NCBI RefSeq assembly: GCF_020177265.1
Contig: NZ_JAIVMC010000008.1
Coordinates: 124,001-188,000, forward strand
DNA: 64,000 nucleotides
Reading direction: 5' to 3'
From: Pseudooceanicola marinus
GTDB lineage: Bacteria > Pseudomonadota > Alphaproteobacteria > Rhodobacterales > Rhodobacteraceae
Shown: positions 20,310-30,494 of the stretch, piece by piece
Numbering within the stretch: the stretch's first letter is position 1
Layout of the letters: each line of letters starts with the position of its first letter
The notes under the pieces: model-generated
What the model saw: only the letters and a program-made list of their open reading frames with translations
Told to the model about the DNA's origin: nothing
The model's database searches: none
Position numbers and translations under genes: made by a program

Positions 20310-21829
20310 AGGGACCGCTGAAGCGCCTCGCCGGGCGCCGCACGGGTCCCAACCGGCCCGAGTGGGGCACGCTCGACCGCGACCTGGACCGGCTGTCGCT
20401 GCTGGAGGCAGGTGCCATGCACCAGTCGCGCCCCTTGCTGATGGCGGGGGTGGCGCTGGCCTTCATCGTGCTGGCGATGCTGCTGGCCGCCGGTCTGACC
20501 GGGCAGGGGCCGTCGAGCATCGCCGTGGTCGCCGCCGCCGCCCTGGGCGCCTACATGGCGCTGAACATCGGTGCCAACGACGTCGCCAACAACATGGGCC
20601 CGGCCGTGGGGGCGGGGGCGCTTCCCATGGCCGGGGCCATTGCCCTGGCCGCCGTCTTCGAAAGCGCGGGCGCGCTGATCGCCGGCCATGACGTGATCGA
20701 GACGGTGTCGCGCGGCATCCTGGATCCCGGCGTGGTGTCGTCCGTCGCCAGTTTCCCCCTTGCGATGATCGCGGCGCTTCTGGGCGCGGCGCTCTGGGTC
20801 AACCTGGCGACCTGGCTGCGCGCGCCCGTGTCCACCACCCAGGCGGTGGTAGGCGGCATGCTGGGCGCCGGGGGCGCGGCGGCCGGGCTGGGGGCCGTCC
20901 AGTGGCAGACCCTGGGCCTGATCGCCGGGGGCTGGGTGCTGTCGCCGCTGATGGGGGCGCTGACGGCGGCGGGGATCCTGGGCTTTGTTCGCTGGCGCAT
21001 CCTCTACGTGCCCGACAAGGTCGCGGCGGCGCGTCGCTGGGTGCCGGTCCTGCTGGGGGTTATGGCCGCGGCCTTCACCGCCTACCTGCTGCAGAAGGCC
21101 CCGCCGTGGTTCCTTTCGGTGTCCCTGTCGCAGCCGGTGACCGTGGGCCTGGGGCTGGCCGTGGGCCTACTGGCCTGGCTGGTCGCCATCCCGGTGATCG
21201 GGCGCCAGTCGCGTGGGCTGGAAAACCGCCGCTCGGCGCTGAAACCGCTGTTCCGTCTGCCGCTGATCTGCGCCGCCGCGCTTCTGTCCTTCGCCCACGG
21301 GGCGAACGATGTGGCCAACGCCGTGGCCCCGCTGGCGGCCCTGGTGGAGGCGCAGCGCGCCGGCGGGCTGGAGGCGGTGGTGCCGCTGCCGCTGTGGGTC
21401 ACGCTGATCGGGGCCGGGGGCATTTCCATGGGCCTGATCCTCTTCGGTCCGCGCCTGATCCGCCTGGTCGGGCGCGAGATCACCCGCCTGAACCCGCCGC
21501 GCGCCTTCTGCATCGCGCTGGCGGCGGCAGTGACGGTGCTGCTGGCCTCGTCGCTGGGCCTGCCCGTCAGTTCGACCCATGTGACCATCGGCGGTGTTTT
21601 CGGTGTCGGGTTCTACCGCGAATGGGTGTCGCGCCTGAATGATCGCCGTGCCGACAAGGCCGCCCGGGAAAAGGCCGAGGGCCGGACTTTCCCGGTGGAG
21701 GAACGCCGCCGCCGCCGCCTGGTGCGCCGCTCGCATTTCATGACGATCATCGCCGCCTGGCTGGTCACCTTGCCGGCCGCTGGCCTCGTTTCGGCGCTGG
21801 CCTTCATGGTGCTGAACCTGCTGGGCTGA
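20306..21829 (+). CDS. pit: Inorganic phosphate transporter, PiT/PHO-4 family
   Basis: A 507-aa inner-membrane low-affinity phosphate permease. The two family repeats are seen as GANDVANN (near residue 93) and GANDVANA (near 333), each in a hydrophobic helix, with PVSTTQA and PVSSTHV segments following each. About 10-12 helices are present and a basic cytoplasmic loop lies before the last helix. The N-terminus has an extra 40-residue cytoplasmic extension. The GTG start overlaps the Nudix stop by 4 bp. No PhoU-like Pit accessory protein gene is adjacent. Confidence 0.93.
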   Translation: MKGPLKRLAGRRTGPNRPEWGTLDRDLDRLSLLEAGAMHQSRPLLMAGVALAFIVLAMLLAAGLTGQGPSSIAVVAAAALGAYMALNIGANDVANNMGPAVGAGALPMAGAIALAAVFESAGALIAGHDVIETVSRGILDPGVVSSVASFPLAMIAALLGAALWVNLATWLRAPVSTTQAVVGGMLGAGGAAAGLGAVQWQTLGLIAGGWVLSPLMGALTAAGILGFVRWRILYVPDKVAAARRWVPVLLGVMAAAFTAYLLQKAPPWFLSVSLSQPVTVGLGLAVGLLAWLVAIPVIGRQSRGLENRRSALKPLFRLPLICAAALLSFAHGANDVANAVAPLAALVEAQRAGGLEAVVPLPLWVTLIGAGGISMGLILFGPRLIRLVGREITRLNPPRAFCIALAAAVTVLLASSLGLPVSSTHVTIGGVFGVGFYREWVSRLNDRRADKAAREKAEGRTFPVEERRRRRLVRRSHFMTIIAAWLVTLPAAGLVSALAFMVLNLLG

Positions 21830-21969
21830 TCCCGTTGGGGGCCCCGACTGGGCTGCATTTTAGCTAAACCAAAGGGGCAGGTCCGGGCAGGACCGCGTGG
21901 GCATTAAGGCCCCGGCAAGTCTTTTGTTCCAAGGTCCGCCGGCAATTCCAACCAGACCGGGGAAAGCCG

Positions 21970-22551
21970 ATGAACGCCCTCCATGCCACCCTTGCGCTGG
22001 CGCTTGCCGCCACGACCGCCGTGCCTGCCGCCCAGGCCAACCCCTACGAGGCGTCCATGCGCGACTACCTCGAAAGCGAGGTCCTGCTGTGGGTCTTCGA
22101 CGCGACCGTGATCGACGCGATCCGGGCGCAGAACGCCGCACATCCCGATATCACCCAGGCGGAGATCGACGCGCTGGATGCCCAGTGGCAGGCCGAGGTC
22201 GGCAGCGGCGACCAGCCGTTGGTGGACGCGGTGCTGAACAACCCGGCCTCGGCCTATCTCAGCGCGCAGATGGCGGACTCGGTGGGCGCCATCACCGAGA
22301 TATTCCTGATGGATGCCCACGGGCTGAACGTGGCTGCCACCGGGCCGACCTCCGACTACTGGCAGGGGGACGAGGCGAAGTTCCAGGAAACCTACCTGGT
22401 CGGACCCGGAGCCGTGCATGTGGGCGACGTGGAACTGGATGAATCCACCCAAAGCTATCAGGGGCAGGTGTCCATCTCGGTGCTGGACCCCGACAGCAAG
22501 GAGGTGATCGGCGCCGTGACCGTCGGTCTGAACGCAGAGCTTCTGTACTGA
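21970..22551 (+). CDS. Secreted soluble Cache/PDC-like sensor domain protein
   Basis: A 193-aa protein with a clear cleavable signal peptide (about residues 1-22, cut near AQA-NP) and no other membrane span. The mature part resembles a single Cache (PDC) domain: an N-terminal long helix, a central segment with [19 protein letters not shown], and a C-terminal strand [10 protein letters not shown]. Such domains normally form the periplasmic part of chemoreceptors or kinases. Here one is free in the periplasm and its gene ends 34 bp before a chemoreceptor gene. It may bind a ligand and present it to that receptor. The Cache assignment is by eye. Confidence 0.72.
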   Translation: MNALHATLALALAATTAVPAAQANPYEASMRDYLESEVLLWVFDATVIDAIRAQNAAHPDITQAEIDALDAQWQAEVGSGDQPLVDAVLNNPASAYLSAQMADSVGAITEIFLMDAHGLNVAATGPTSDYWQGDEAKFQETYLVGPGAVHVGDVELDESTQSYQGQVSISVLDPDSKEVIGAVTVGLNAELLY

Positions 22552-22585
22552 AACGCGGCGCCGACCGCCAACGGAGCTGGACAGC

Positions 22586-25180
22586 ATGACAGGCCGCAAA
22601 CACGACCCCGCAGGTGCCGGGCCGGCAACGCCGCAGCCAATCGCCTTCCACCGGACCTCTTTCTTCCGGGCCACGGCGATCGTGGCCCTGTGCATCCTGC
22701 TGGTGGTGCTGACCTCCCAGCTGATGGGGATGCGCCAGCTGACCCAGAGCATTCGCGACTGGACCGGCATCCGTGCGGTCGAGGCGACGAAGGGGATGAG
22801 CGCCGGTCTGGCGGGCGCGATCAAGTTCGATCGCCCCGAGGCGGCGCAACCCGTGCTTGATGACTTTGCCGCGAACCTGGGAGAGGATGTGCTGGGTGCC
22901 CTCGCGTTGCGGGCCGATGGCACGCCTCTCGCTTCGGTCGGGGGAGGCGGGTTCGACATTGAGGCGGCAACCGCGCTAGGCCGCGCCGCCATGGAGGAGG
23001 GCACGTCGCTGGCCGATGGAGCGGCCGGCCTTTGGGCCTACCCGGCGCTTTATGGCGGTCAGGGGGCGCCTGTCGGGGTTCTCGTCACCCAATGGACGGC
23101 CGAACCCCGCATTGCCCAGGCCATGCGCGAGGTTCTGAGCTCGGTCATCTTCTCCCTGGCTGTCTTCGCCATGGCCCTTCTGCTGGCGGCGGTGCTGTTC
23201 TATCGCAATCTGTCGCGTCCGTTGCAGAGGGTGGCGGACCAGATGAACCAGGTCGCCATGGGGGATCTGGACGTCCAGGTGTCCGGTGGCACCCGAGGCG
23301 ACGAGATCGGGCGCATCGCGCGTCGGCTGGAGCGGTTCCGCGACAACCTGCGCGCGGCCCGGGCCACTCAGACGGAGAATGCCTTCAAGAGTGCGGGGGT
23401 CAGCAACTCCGGCTCGGCACTGATCCTGCTGGACAATGATCAGGCCATCGCCTTTGCCAACCCGGCCTGCGAACGCCTGCTGACCTCCTGTGCCGCCGCG
23501 ATCCGTAACAGCTGGCCCGGTTTCGACCCGGCCAAGCTGGCCGAACATCCCGCCGGCCGCCTGCCGGGGCTGGGGGCACCGCTGACGGATATCCGCAACG
23601 GGCAAAAGGCCGTGCCCTGCACGCTCGATCTTCGGTGGGGCGAGGCGCTGATCTCGGTCTATATCGACCGGGTCGATGACGACGAGGGGACGACGATCGG
23701 CTATGTCCTCGAACTGAAGGACATCTCCAGCGAGAAGCTTAACGAGGCGGTGCTGAAGGCCATCGACCGCCATCAATTGCGGGTGGATCTCGACAGTGCG
23801 CAGAGGCTGACCAGCTGCAATGCGCGCTTCCTGGACCTCTGCGGCCTGGCTCTGGCCGACTTGCAGGGGGCCCACGGGCCGGATCTTCTGCAGCGCATCG
23901 GCGTGTCCGAGGCCGAACGCGCCGAATCGCGCGAGAAATTGCACAAGGGCGAGGCGCTGAGCGGTAAGTTTAAATTGGGCCGCGGTCAGGGCGAGATCTA
24001 CGTCGAGGGCAGCGTCAGCCCCCTGATCGACCGCAACGGCGAGATCGAGCGCATGGTGTTCATCGGCTCGGACATTACGCAAAGCCACGTGTCCATGCGC
24101 GAGGCCGAACGGGAGCGGCGCGAGACCTCGGAACAGCAGCAACTGGTGGTGGACGCGCTCAAGGTGGGGCTGCGAAAGCTGGCAGACGGTGATCTGACCT
24201 CCTCCATCCGGCAGCCGTTCCGGCCCGAGTACGAACAGCTGCGCAGCAACTTCAATCAGGCGGTGGAAGCCCTGCATGAGGCCATGGGCGCAGTGGTGCA
24301 GAACGCCAACTCGATCAGTGGCGAGGCTGGCGAGATCAGCAATGCTGCCGATGACCTGGCCCAGCGGACCGAGAAACAGGCGGCTACGCTGGAACAGACC
24401 GCGGCCGCGCTGGACGAGCTGACGGCCTCGGTCAAATCCGCCGCGGCGGGTGCCGACGAGGCAAGCCAGATCGCTGCCAGTGCTCAGGGCAAGGCGGAAA
24501 CAGGCGGCGCGGTCGCGCGTCAGGCGGTCGAGGCGATGGATGCCATCAAGTCTTCGTCGAAGGAGATTTCCAAGATCACCAGCGTGATCGACGACATCGC
24601 CTTCCAGACCAACTTGCTGGCCCTGAATGCGGGCGTCGAGGCGGCGCGCGCGGGTGACGCCGGGCGTGGATTCGCCGTCGTGGCGACCGAGGTGCGCGCC
24701 CTGGCGCAACGCTCCTCCGAGGCGGCCCGGGAGATCAACCAATTGATCTCGGCCTCCGGCGGCCACGTGAAATCCGGCGTCGATCTGGTCGACCGCACCG
24801 GCGAGGCTCTTGGGGAAATCGTGACCTCGGTTGTCGATATCTCGAAACGGGTTGCCTCCATCGCCGCCTCGGCCCGTGAACAGGCCACCGGGCTGAATGA
24901 GATCAACGCGGCGGTCAACGACCTGGATCAGGTCACCCAGCAGAACGCGGCGATGTTCGAGGAGACCACGGCGGCCAGCCATGCCCTGACCTCAGAAGCG
25001 AATGCACTGGTCGAGGCTTCGGCCCGGTTCCGCGTCGATACGCCGGCACCGGTTGGCCTGCGTCGGCGCAGCCGCGACGGTGCAGGCGCCCCGGCCAAGC
25101 CAGGCGTCCGGGCCGCGGCAGGTGGCGAGACGCCCGCCCGCCGGTCCACCGACCGGGAGGTGAGCTGGAAGGAGTTCTGA
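22586..25180 (+). CDS. Methyl-accepting chemotaxis protein with HAMP and PAS domains
   Basis: An 864-aa transmembrane chemoreceptor. Helix 1 is at about residues 29-47, a periplasmic domain at 48-180, helix 2 at 181-204, and HAMP at 205-258. Two PAS-like modules follow (about 270-385 and 395-505). The kinase-control domain runs from 560 to 815 with the conserved hairpin tip [20 protein letters not shown] and [20 protein letters not shown]. The protein ends in SWKEF, resembling the NWETF pentapeptide that tethers CheR/CheB. It signals to CheA/CheW encoded elsewhere. The preceding secreted Cache-like protein is probably its ligand-binding partner. The start has ACGGAG upstream. Confidence 0.93.
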   Translation: MTGRKHDPAGAGPATPQPIAFHRTSFFRATAIVALCILLVVLTSQLMGMRQLTQSIRDWTGIRAVEATKGMSAGLAGAIKFDRPEAAQPVLDDFAANLGEDVLGALALRADGTPLASVGGGGFDIEAATALGRAAMEEGTSLADGAAGLWAYPALYGGQGAPVGVLVTQWTAEPRIAQAMREVLSSVIFSLAVFAMALLLAAVLFYRNLSRPLQRVADQMNQVAMGDLDVQVSGGTRGDEIGRIARRLERFRDNLRAARATQTENAFKSAGVSNSGSALILLDNDQAIAFANPACERLLTSCAAAIRNSWPGFDPAKLAEHPAGRLPGLGAPLTDIRNGQKAVPCTLDLRWGEALISVYIDRVDDDEGTTIGYVLELKDISSEKLNEAVLKAIDRHQLRVDLDSAQRLTSCNARFLDLCGLALADLQGAHGPDLLQRIGVSEAERAESREKLHKGEALSGKFKLGRGQGEIYVEGSVSPLIDRNGEIERMVFIGSDITQSHVSMREAERERRETSEQQQLVVDALKVGLRKLADGDLTSSIRQPFRPEYEQLRSNFNQAVEALHEAMGAVVQNANSISGEAGEISNAADDLAQRTEKQAATLEQTAAALDELTASVKSAAAGADEASQIAASAQGKAETGGAVARQAVEAMDAIKSSSKEISKITSVIDDIAFQTNLLALNAGVEAARAGDAGRGFAVVATEVRALAQRSSEAAREINQLISASGGHVKSGVDLVDRTGEALGEIVTSVVDISKRVASIAASAREQATGLNEINAAVNDLDQVTQQNAAMFEETTAASHALTSEANALVEASARFRVDTPAPVGLRRRSRDGAGAPAKPGVRAAAGGETPARRSTDREVSWKEF

Positions 25181-25312
25181 GGCCGACGGCAATTGGCTGA
25201 AACGCGCAAGGGAGGAGCCCTGGCTGTCCCTGGCAAGAGACGGCGGAGGGGACCCGGATGACCGGGTGAAGACGAGGGGGCCGTGCCTCAGGGCAGCGAG
25301 GGGCACGCAAGG

Positions 25313-25341
25313 AAAAAGGGGCAGCCGTGGCTACCCCTTTT
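25313..25341 (-). terminator. Intrinsic terminator of metG
   Basis: On the minus strand AAAAGGGGTAGC pairs with GCTGCCCCTTTT through one G-U, with a 4-nt loop and a T-rich tail (TTTTTCC). The G-U pair exists only on the minus strand, so the hairpin belongs to metG, whose stop is 21 bp away. Confidence 0.85.
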
Positions 25342-25362
25342 CAAGCATAAGCGGTGCTGCGG

Positions 25363-27075
25363 TCAGCCGCGCGTGCCGCTGAACCGGGTCTGCCAGTCCT
25401 CGCGTTCCTCGTCCGCGATCTTGCGGAAGAGGTTCTCCGGCACGGTGAAGGCCGCCCCCGGCGCCAGGGCATTCAGCGCCTCGGGCAGATCGTCGGGCCA
25501 GTCCAGGTTGTCCAGTTTCAGCGCCTCTTTCAGCACCTCCGAGGTGTCGGGGATGAAAGGCGCGGACAGCACAGCGTAGAGGCGGATCAGGTTCAGCGAC
25601 AGGCGCACGATCGCCGCCGCGCGATCCGGATCTTCCTTGAAGGCGGCCCAGGGGGCGGCCGATTGCAGATACTCGTTGCCCGCCGCCCAGATCGCGCGCA
25701 GCTCTGCCGCCGCCTTGCGCACCTCGATGGCATCCATGTGGCCTTGGTAGGCCGCCAGGCGCTCGGTCAGCTCGGCAATCAGCGCCTCCTCGGCCGGGCC
25801 ATAGGTGCCGCCCGCGGGCACTTCTTCGCCGAACTTCGAGCGGCAGAACTTGGTCACCCGGCTGACGAAGTTGCCCAGCACGTCGGCCAGGTCCTTGTTC
25901 ACCGAGGCCTGGAAATTCTCCCAGGTGAATTCCGCGTCCGAGGATTCGGGTGCGTGACTCAACAGCCACCAGCGCCAGTAGTCCGACGGCAGCACCTCCA
26001 GCGCCTGATCCATGAAGACGCCGCGCCCGCGCGAGGTGGAGAATTGGCCGCCCTCGTAGTTCAGGTAGTTGAAGGACTTGATGTAATCGACCAGCTTCCA
26101 CGGTTCGCCCGAGCCCAGGATCGTGGCGGGGAAGCTGAGCGTGTGGAAGGGCACGTTATCCTTGCCCATGAACTGGGTGTAGGTCACATCCTCGGCGCCC
26201 GCATCGGTGCGCCACCAGCGGGACCAGTCGTCCCCCTTGCCGGCATCGACCCATTCCTGGGCGCAGGCGATATACTCGATCGGCGCGTCGAACCAGACGT
26301 AGAAGACCTTACCCTCCATGCCTGGCCAGTCCTCGTCACCCTTCTTTACCGGCACGCCCCAGTCGAGGTCGCGGGTGATGCCCCGGTCCTGCAACCCGTC
26401 GCCATCGTTCAGCCATTTCTTGGCGATCGAGGTGGTCAACACGGGCCAGCCTTCGCGGGTGTCGATCCACTTCTCCAGCTCGTCCTTCATGGTCGACTGA
26501 CGCAGGTAGAGGTGCTTCGTCTCGCGCATCTCCAGGTCGGTGGCGCCCGAGATGGTGGAATGCGGATTGATCAGGTCGACCGGGTCCAGCTGCTTGGTGC
26601 AGTTGTCGCACTGGTCGCCGCGGGCACTTTCGAAACCGCAGTTCGGGCAGGTGCCCTCGATGTAGCGGTCGGGCAGGTAGCGGCCATCGGTGGGCGAATA
26701 CATCTGCGTTTCCGACACCTCACGGATCAGCCCCCGGTCAGCCAGGACGCCGGCGAAATGCTGGGTCAGCTTCTGGTTCTGCGGCGAGGAGGAGCGGCCG
26801 AAATGGTCGAAGCTGAGGCGGAAGCCTTGCGCGATCTTCGCCTGCACCTCGTGCATCTCGGCGCAGTACTCGGCGACCGGCTGGCCGGCCTTGGCGGCGG
26901 CCAGTTCGGCCGGGGTGCCATGTTCGTCGGTGGCACATAGGAACAGCACCTCGTGGCCGCGCCCCCGCTGGTAGCGGGCGAAGAGGTCGGCGGGCAGCTG
27001 GCTGCCGACCAGGTTGCCCAGGTGCTTGATCCCGTTGATGTAGGGGATGGCCGAGGTGATGAGATGCCGCGCCAT
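25363..27075 (-). CDS. metG: Methionyl-tRNA synthetase
   Basis: Charges tRNA-Met and initiator tRNA. The 570-aa class I enzyme has the HIGH-type motif near residues 11-20 ([12 protein letters not shown]). A zinc knuckle with CPNC and CDNC is near 130-150. The KMSKS equivalent is written FSTSRG, as in the MetG group with GRGVF following. There is no C-terminal tRNA-binding dimerisation domain, which is normal for this subtype. The start ATG has AGGAGG upstream. The frame extends 134 codons further without homology. A terminator follows. Confidence 0.97.
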   Translation of the reverse strand: MARHLITSAIPYINGIKHLGNLVGSQLPADLFARYQRGRGHEVLFLCATDEHGTPAELAAAKAGQPVAEYCAEMHEVQAKIAQGFRLSFDHFGRSSSPQNQKLTQHFAGVLADRGLIREVSETQMYSPTDGRYLPDRYIEGTCPNCGFESARGDQCDNCTKQLDPVDLINPHSTISGATDLEMRETKHLYLRQSTMKDELEKWIDTREGWPVLTTSIAKKWLNDGDGLQDRGITRDLDWGVPVKKGDEDWPGMEGKVFYVWFDAPIEYIACAQEWVDAGKGDDWSRWWRTDAGAEDVTYTQFMGKDNVPFHTLSFPATILGSGEPWKLVDYIKSFNYLNYEGGQFSTSRGRGVFMDQALEVLPSDYWRWWLLSHAPESSDAEFTWENFQASVNKDLADVLGNFVSRVTKFCRSKFGEEVPAGGTYGPAEEALIAELTERLAAYQGHMDAIEVRKAAAELRAIWAAGNEYLQSAAPWAAFKEDPDRAAAIVRLSLNLIRLYAVLSAPFIPDTSEVLKEALKLDNLDWPDDLPEALNALAPGAAFTVPENLFRKIADEEREDWQTRFSGTRG

Positions 27076-27141
27076 GGACGCCTCCTTGCGTAACTGGTCC
27101 CGTTCAGGTCTGACCTGCCTCATAGCCCGCACGGCCCCGAA

Positions 27142-27175
27142 TAAAAAGAGCCGCCGAGGCCCCGGCAGCTCTTCT
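27142..27175 (-). terminator. Intrinsic terminator after the first SDR gene
   Basis: Read on the minus strand, AAGAGCTGCCG pairs with CGGCGGCTCTT (one mismatch), followed by TTTTATT. It lies about 80 bp beyond the SDR stop and 67 bp before the metG start, so it separates the two units. Confidence 0.8.
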
Positions 27176-27256
27176 TCTTGGTTAAAATCTCCCGAGGGAG
27201 GCCGCAGGCAAGGGGGCAGAGCCCCGGCGCGCCTTGGCCGACGCGCCCCGCTCAGG

Positions 27257-28012
27257 TCATTGCGCGGTATAGGCGCCGTCGACGAGGTGGTAGGACCCGG
27301 TGACGAAGCTGGCCTGTTCCGACAGGAGGTAGAGGACCAGCGAAGCGACCTCTTCCGGTTTGCCCAACCGGCCGACCGGGTGCATGCCCGCCAGCATCTC
27401 CATCGTTTCGGCGTCCAGGTTGTCGTCCAGCAGCGGCGTCTTGATGTAGCCGGGGCCGACCGCGTTGACGCGCACACCTTCCTGGGCGTGGGCGATGGCG
27501 GCGGCCTTGGTCATGCCGACGACGCCGTGTTTGGCCGCCACATAGGCGGGCGACAAGGGGGTGCCGACCGAGCCCAGGATCGAGGCCATGTTGACGATCG
27601 ACCCGCCGCCCGAGGCCTTGATGGCGGGAATTGCATAGCGCATCCCGTAGAAGACGCCGTTCAGGTTGATGCCGATCACCTGCTGCCAGCCGTCGATCGG
27701 ATACTCGCCCGTGGGGGCCTGCGGCCCGCCGATCCCGGCGTTGTTGACGATGCCATAGAGGCTGCCGGTCTTTTCGACGGCGAAATCCACCATGGCCTTC
27801 ACCTGGTCGGGATCGGCCACGTCCAGCGCGAAGGCGTAGGCCTTGCCGCCCGCAGCCGTGATCTTGTCCGCCAGGTCCTGGGCCGGCGCTTCGTGCAGGT
27901 CGGCGACGACGACCGTGCTGCCCGAGGCCGCCAGTTCCTCGCAGACCGCGGCGCCAATGCCCGAGGCGCCGCCGGTGACGATGATGGTCTTGTCGGTGAA
28001 TGTCAGGTCCAT
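27257..28012 (-). CDS. Short-chain dehydrogenase/reductase, paralogue A
   Basis: A 251-aa classical SDR oxidoreductase. The cofactor motif TGGASGIG is at residues 13-20, with an Asp at the end of beta-2 (VADLH) suggesting NAD rather than NADP. NNAG is at 90-93, and the catalytic Ser144-Tyr157-Lys161 triad is intact. The substrate is unknown. It resembles the 3-oxoacyl-ACP reductase/glucose dehydrogenase-like branch. GGGAGGT precedes the ATG. An almost gap-free paralogue lies directly upstream, and by my hand count 172 of 251 positions are identical, so this is a tandem duplication. Confidence 0.88.
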   Translation of the reverse strand: MDLTFTDKTIIVTGGASGIGAAVCEELAASGSTVVVADLHEAPAQDLADKITAAGGKAYAFALDVADPDQVKAMVDFAVEKTGSLYGIVNNAGIGGPQAPTGEYPIDGWQQVIGINLNGVFYGMRYAIPAIKASGGGSIVNMASILGSVGTPLSPAYVAAKHGVVGMTKAAAIAHAQEGVRVNAVGPGYIKTPLLDDNLDAETMEMLAGMHPVGRLGKPEEVASLVLYLLSEQASFVTGSYHLVDGAYTAQ

Positions 28013-28155
28013 GAGAGACCTCCCTTGGTCCGAATGGGGCGTGCAAAAGCACGTATGCCCAAGGGATAGGACTGAACCGCACGGTGCGGAATGATTCAGG
28101 TCAAAACGGAAGGGTATGGCATGATTCTGCCATTGGCAGAGGATAAGCAGGAATG

Positions 28156-28181
28156 GGGGCGGGGCCATTCGGCCCCGCCCC
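28156..28181 (-). terminator. GC-rich hairpin after the second SDR gene
   Basis: An 11-bp perfect stem (GGGGCGGGGCC with GGCCCCGCCCC) with a 4-nt loop starts 8 bp beyond the SDR stop. It lacks a U-tract. It may protect a 3' end or cause partial termination before paralogue A, which has its own ribosome-binding site 140 bp on. Confidence 0.55.
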
Positions 28182-28188
28182 GCGTCGG

Positions 28189-28944
28189 TCACTGGGCGGT
28201 ATAGGCGCCGTCGACCAGGTGGAACGATCCGGTGACGAACCCGGCCCTTTCAGACAGCAGGAAGGTCACCAGAGCGGCGACCTCCTCCGGGCGGCCGAGG
28301 CGTTTCATCGGCGTCATGTCGGCCAGGCCCTGCTTGGCCTCGGCATCCAGGTTGGCGTCGAGGATCGGCGTGTCGATGAAGCCCGGGCCGACCGCGTTCA
28401 CGCGGATGCCGTCCGCGGCATGTTCCAGCGCGGCGTTCTTGGTCAGCCCGACCACCCCGTGCTTGGAGGCAACATAGGCCGAGGACCCGGGAATGCCCAC
28501 GGCGCCCAGCATCGAGGCGATGTTGACGATGGCGCCGCCGCCGGCGGATTTCATCACCGGCACCGCGTGGCGGATGCCGTAGAAGGTGCCGGTCAGGTCG
28601 ATGTCCACCACCTTGCGCCAGTCGTCCAGCGGGTAGTCGCCCGTGGATGCCGCCGGGCCGCCGATGCCGGCGTTGTTGACCAACCCGTAGAGGCCGCCGG
28701 TTTTCTCGACGGCGAAGTCCACCAAGGCCTTCACCGCGTCGCTGTCCGAGACGTCGGCGGCGAAGGGCAGGGCGCGGCCACCCTCGGCCTCGATCTTGTC
28801 GACCTGGGCCTGGGCGCCGTCGAGGTTCAGATCGGCCACGATGACCGTGGCGCCAGACCGCGCCAGCTCTTCCGAGATGGCAGCGCCGATGCCGGAGGCG
28901 CCGCCGGTGACGATGATTGTCTTGTCGCTGAAACGAAGGTCCAT
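28189..28944 (-). CDS. Short-chain dehydrogenase/reductase, paralogue B
   Basis: A 251-aa SDR aligned without gaps to its downstream neighbour. It has the same TGGASGIG cofactor motif (13-20), the same Ser144-Tyr157-Lys161 triad and the same C-terminal [10 protein letters not shown]. Differences cluster in the cofactor-side helices (residues 41-60) and in 171-215, the substrate-lid region, so the two may have diverged in substrate. The Asp after beta-2 (VADLN) again suggests NAD. It is first in a possible two-gene unit, though a strong hairpin separates the pair. Confidence 0.88.
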   Translation of the reverse strand: MDLRFSDKTIIVTGGASGIGAAISEELARSGATVIVADLNLDGAQAQVDKIEAEGGRALPFAADVSDSDAVKALVDFAVEKTGGLYGLVNNAGIGGPAASTGDYPLDDWRKVVDIDLTGTFYGIRHAVPVMKSAGGGAIVNIASMLGAVGIPGSSAYVASKHGVVGLTKNAALEHAADGIRVNAVGPGFIDTPILDANLDAEAKQGLADMTPMKRLGRPEEVAALVTFLLSERAGFVTGSFHLVDGAYTAQ

Positions 28945-29040
28945 GGGAGATGCCCTTTCCTCAAAGGTAAATGTCTATACCAATAGAGATAATTGCGGGT
29001 CGGCCGAATGCACCCCGATATGGTGTGCGACGGTGCACAG

Positions 29041-29068
29041 CCCGTCCGCAGGGGCGCTGGCGGACGGG
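29041..29068 (-). terminator. Hairpin downstream of the MFS gene
   Basis: A perfect 9-bp stem (CCCGTCCGC with GCGGACGGG) and a 10-nt loop, 20 bp beyond the MFS stop on the minus strand. There is no U-tract, so it is a weak or rho-assisted terminator at best. Confidence 0.5.
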
Positions 29069-29088
29069 ATGTGGGGCAGGGGCGGCTG

Positions 29089-30309
29089 TCAGTTCCGTTC
29101 CCGGAGTCCGCGGAGCAGCCGGCCCACGACGAAGGTGGTGCGCGGTGCGTAGATATAGGCGGTGCGCTGATCCGGGGCCGGGCGGGCCTGCATGCGCAGG
29201 AGGCCGAAGGCGATCAGCGCCGCATGGCCAAGCGCGACCATGGCGTAGATCGCCGCCGGGCCGAAACCCTCGATCAGCTGCGCCGCGATCCAGGGCGCGC
29301 CGATGGCGCCGATGGCATAGTAGAACAGCAGCGCCGCCGACAGTTCCGCCCGTTCATCGCTGGCAGCGAAATCATGGGCGTGGGCCAGGGCCACGGAATA
29401 GACCGGGTAGGTGGTCACGCCGAAGAGGAACCCGTTGATCATCGCCGCTCGTGGCCCGTCGATGGTCAGGCCCGAGGCCACGCAGGAACAGATGGCCGCC
29501 AGCGAGATCCCGATCAGCACCCGGCGCCGGTCGAACTTGTCCGCCAGCCAGCCGATGGGATACTGCACCAGCGCGCCGCCCAGGATGAACAGCGCCAGGA
29601 ACCAGGCGATCTGTGGCGTGCTGAGGCCGATCTCCTGCCCGTAGACGGGGCCGATCATCCGGAAGGTCGCCGCCGACAGGGCCGATACGATCACCGCGAC
29701 GGCGGCCAGGGGGGACCGGCGCCAGGCCAGCAGTGGGCGCAGGCGCGGGGCGGCGGTCAGCGCGGGCTGCGGCGCCTTGCTCAGCGCCAGGGGCAGCAGG
29801 GCTGCGCAGCACAGGATGGCGAGCAGGTTGTAGGAAACATAGGCGGCGGGCGCCAGGATCCCGATCATCAGCTGCGCCACCAGCGAGGCCGACATGTCCG
29901 CAATGCGGTAAAGGCTGGTGATGCGTCCCCGGTCGGCGTTCTCCAGCCGCGCCATCAGCCAGCCTTCGACCACCGTGTAGCAGCCGGCGACGCAGATGCC
30001 GCTGGCCACGCGCATCCCCGCCCAGGCCCAGGGGTCGACCACCATCATGTGGCCCATCAACCCGATGGCGCCCAGGGCGGTGAAGGCGGCGAAGCTGCGC
30101 GCGTGGCCCACCCGGCCCAGCAGGCGCGGCGCGCCCCAGCATCCAACGAAGAAGCCCAGGAAATGCGCCGATCCCAACAGGCCGATCTGCCCCCGGGTGA
30201 AGCCCAGCTCGATCCCCGACAGCGCATCCAGCGGACCCACGCCGCCGGCCGAAAGTTGCAGAAGGATGACGGAGAGGAAGAGGGCCGAGAGGCCGAGGAC
30301 GAGTCGCAT
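29089..30309 (-). CDS. MFS transporter, YcaD/UMF-like
   Basis: A 406-aa major facilitator permease with about 12 hydrophobic helices. The loop between helices 8 and 9 has IGWLADKFDRRRVLIG, a good motif-A copy in the second half. The segment GCYTVVEGWLMARLENADRG resembles the YcaD-type group of uncharacterised MFS proteins. The substrate is unknown. The start at MRLVLGLS follows an AGGAAGGGG ribosome-binding site, and upstream in-frame sequence has no homology. It is divergent from the aldo/keto reductase gene. Confidence 0.86.
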   Translation of the reverse strand: MRLVLGLSALFLSVILLQLSAGGVGPLDALSGIELGFTRGQIGLLGSAHFLGFFVGCWGAPRLLGRVGHARSFAAFTALGAIGLMGHMMVVDPWAWAGMRVASGICVAGCYTVVEGWLMARLENADRGRITSLYRIADMSASLVAQLMIGILAPAAYVSYNLLAILCCAALLPLALSKAPQPALTAAPRLRPLLAWRRSPLAAVAVIVSALSAATFRMIGPVYGQEIGLSTPQIAWFLALFILGGALVQYPIGWLADKFDRRRVLIGISLAAICSCVASGLTIDGPRAAMINGFLFGVTTYPVYSVALAHAHDFAASDERAELSAALLFYYAIGAIGAPWIAAQLIEGFGPAAIYAMVALGHAALIAFGLLRMQARPAPDQRTAYIYAPRTTFVVGRLLRGLRERN

Positions 30310-30494
30310 GCCCCTTCCTGCGCCCCGGCGCACCGCGCCACCCGTCCGTTCGCGACATCGGCGCGGCGATTTTGTGCCGCGCGGCGCGTCGGTTGGCGGG
30401 GAAGGAAAAATTGCGGCAACTCCCCTTGCACCCCGAAGCAAAATGGTAACCCTCTGGCCGTACTGAATTTCAAACGGCGAAGACGGGACCAGAT

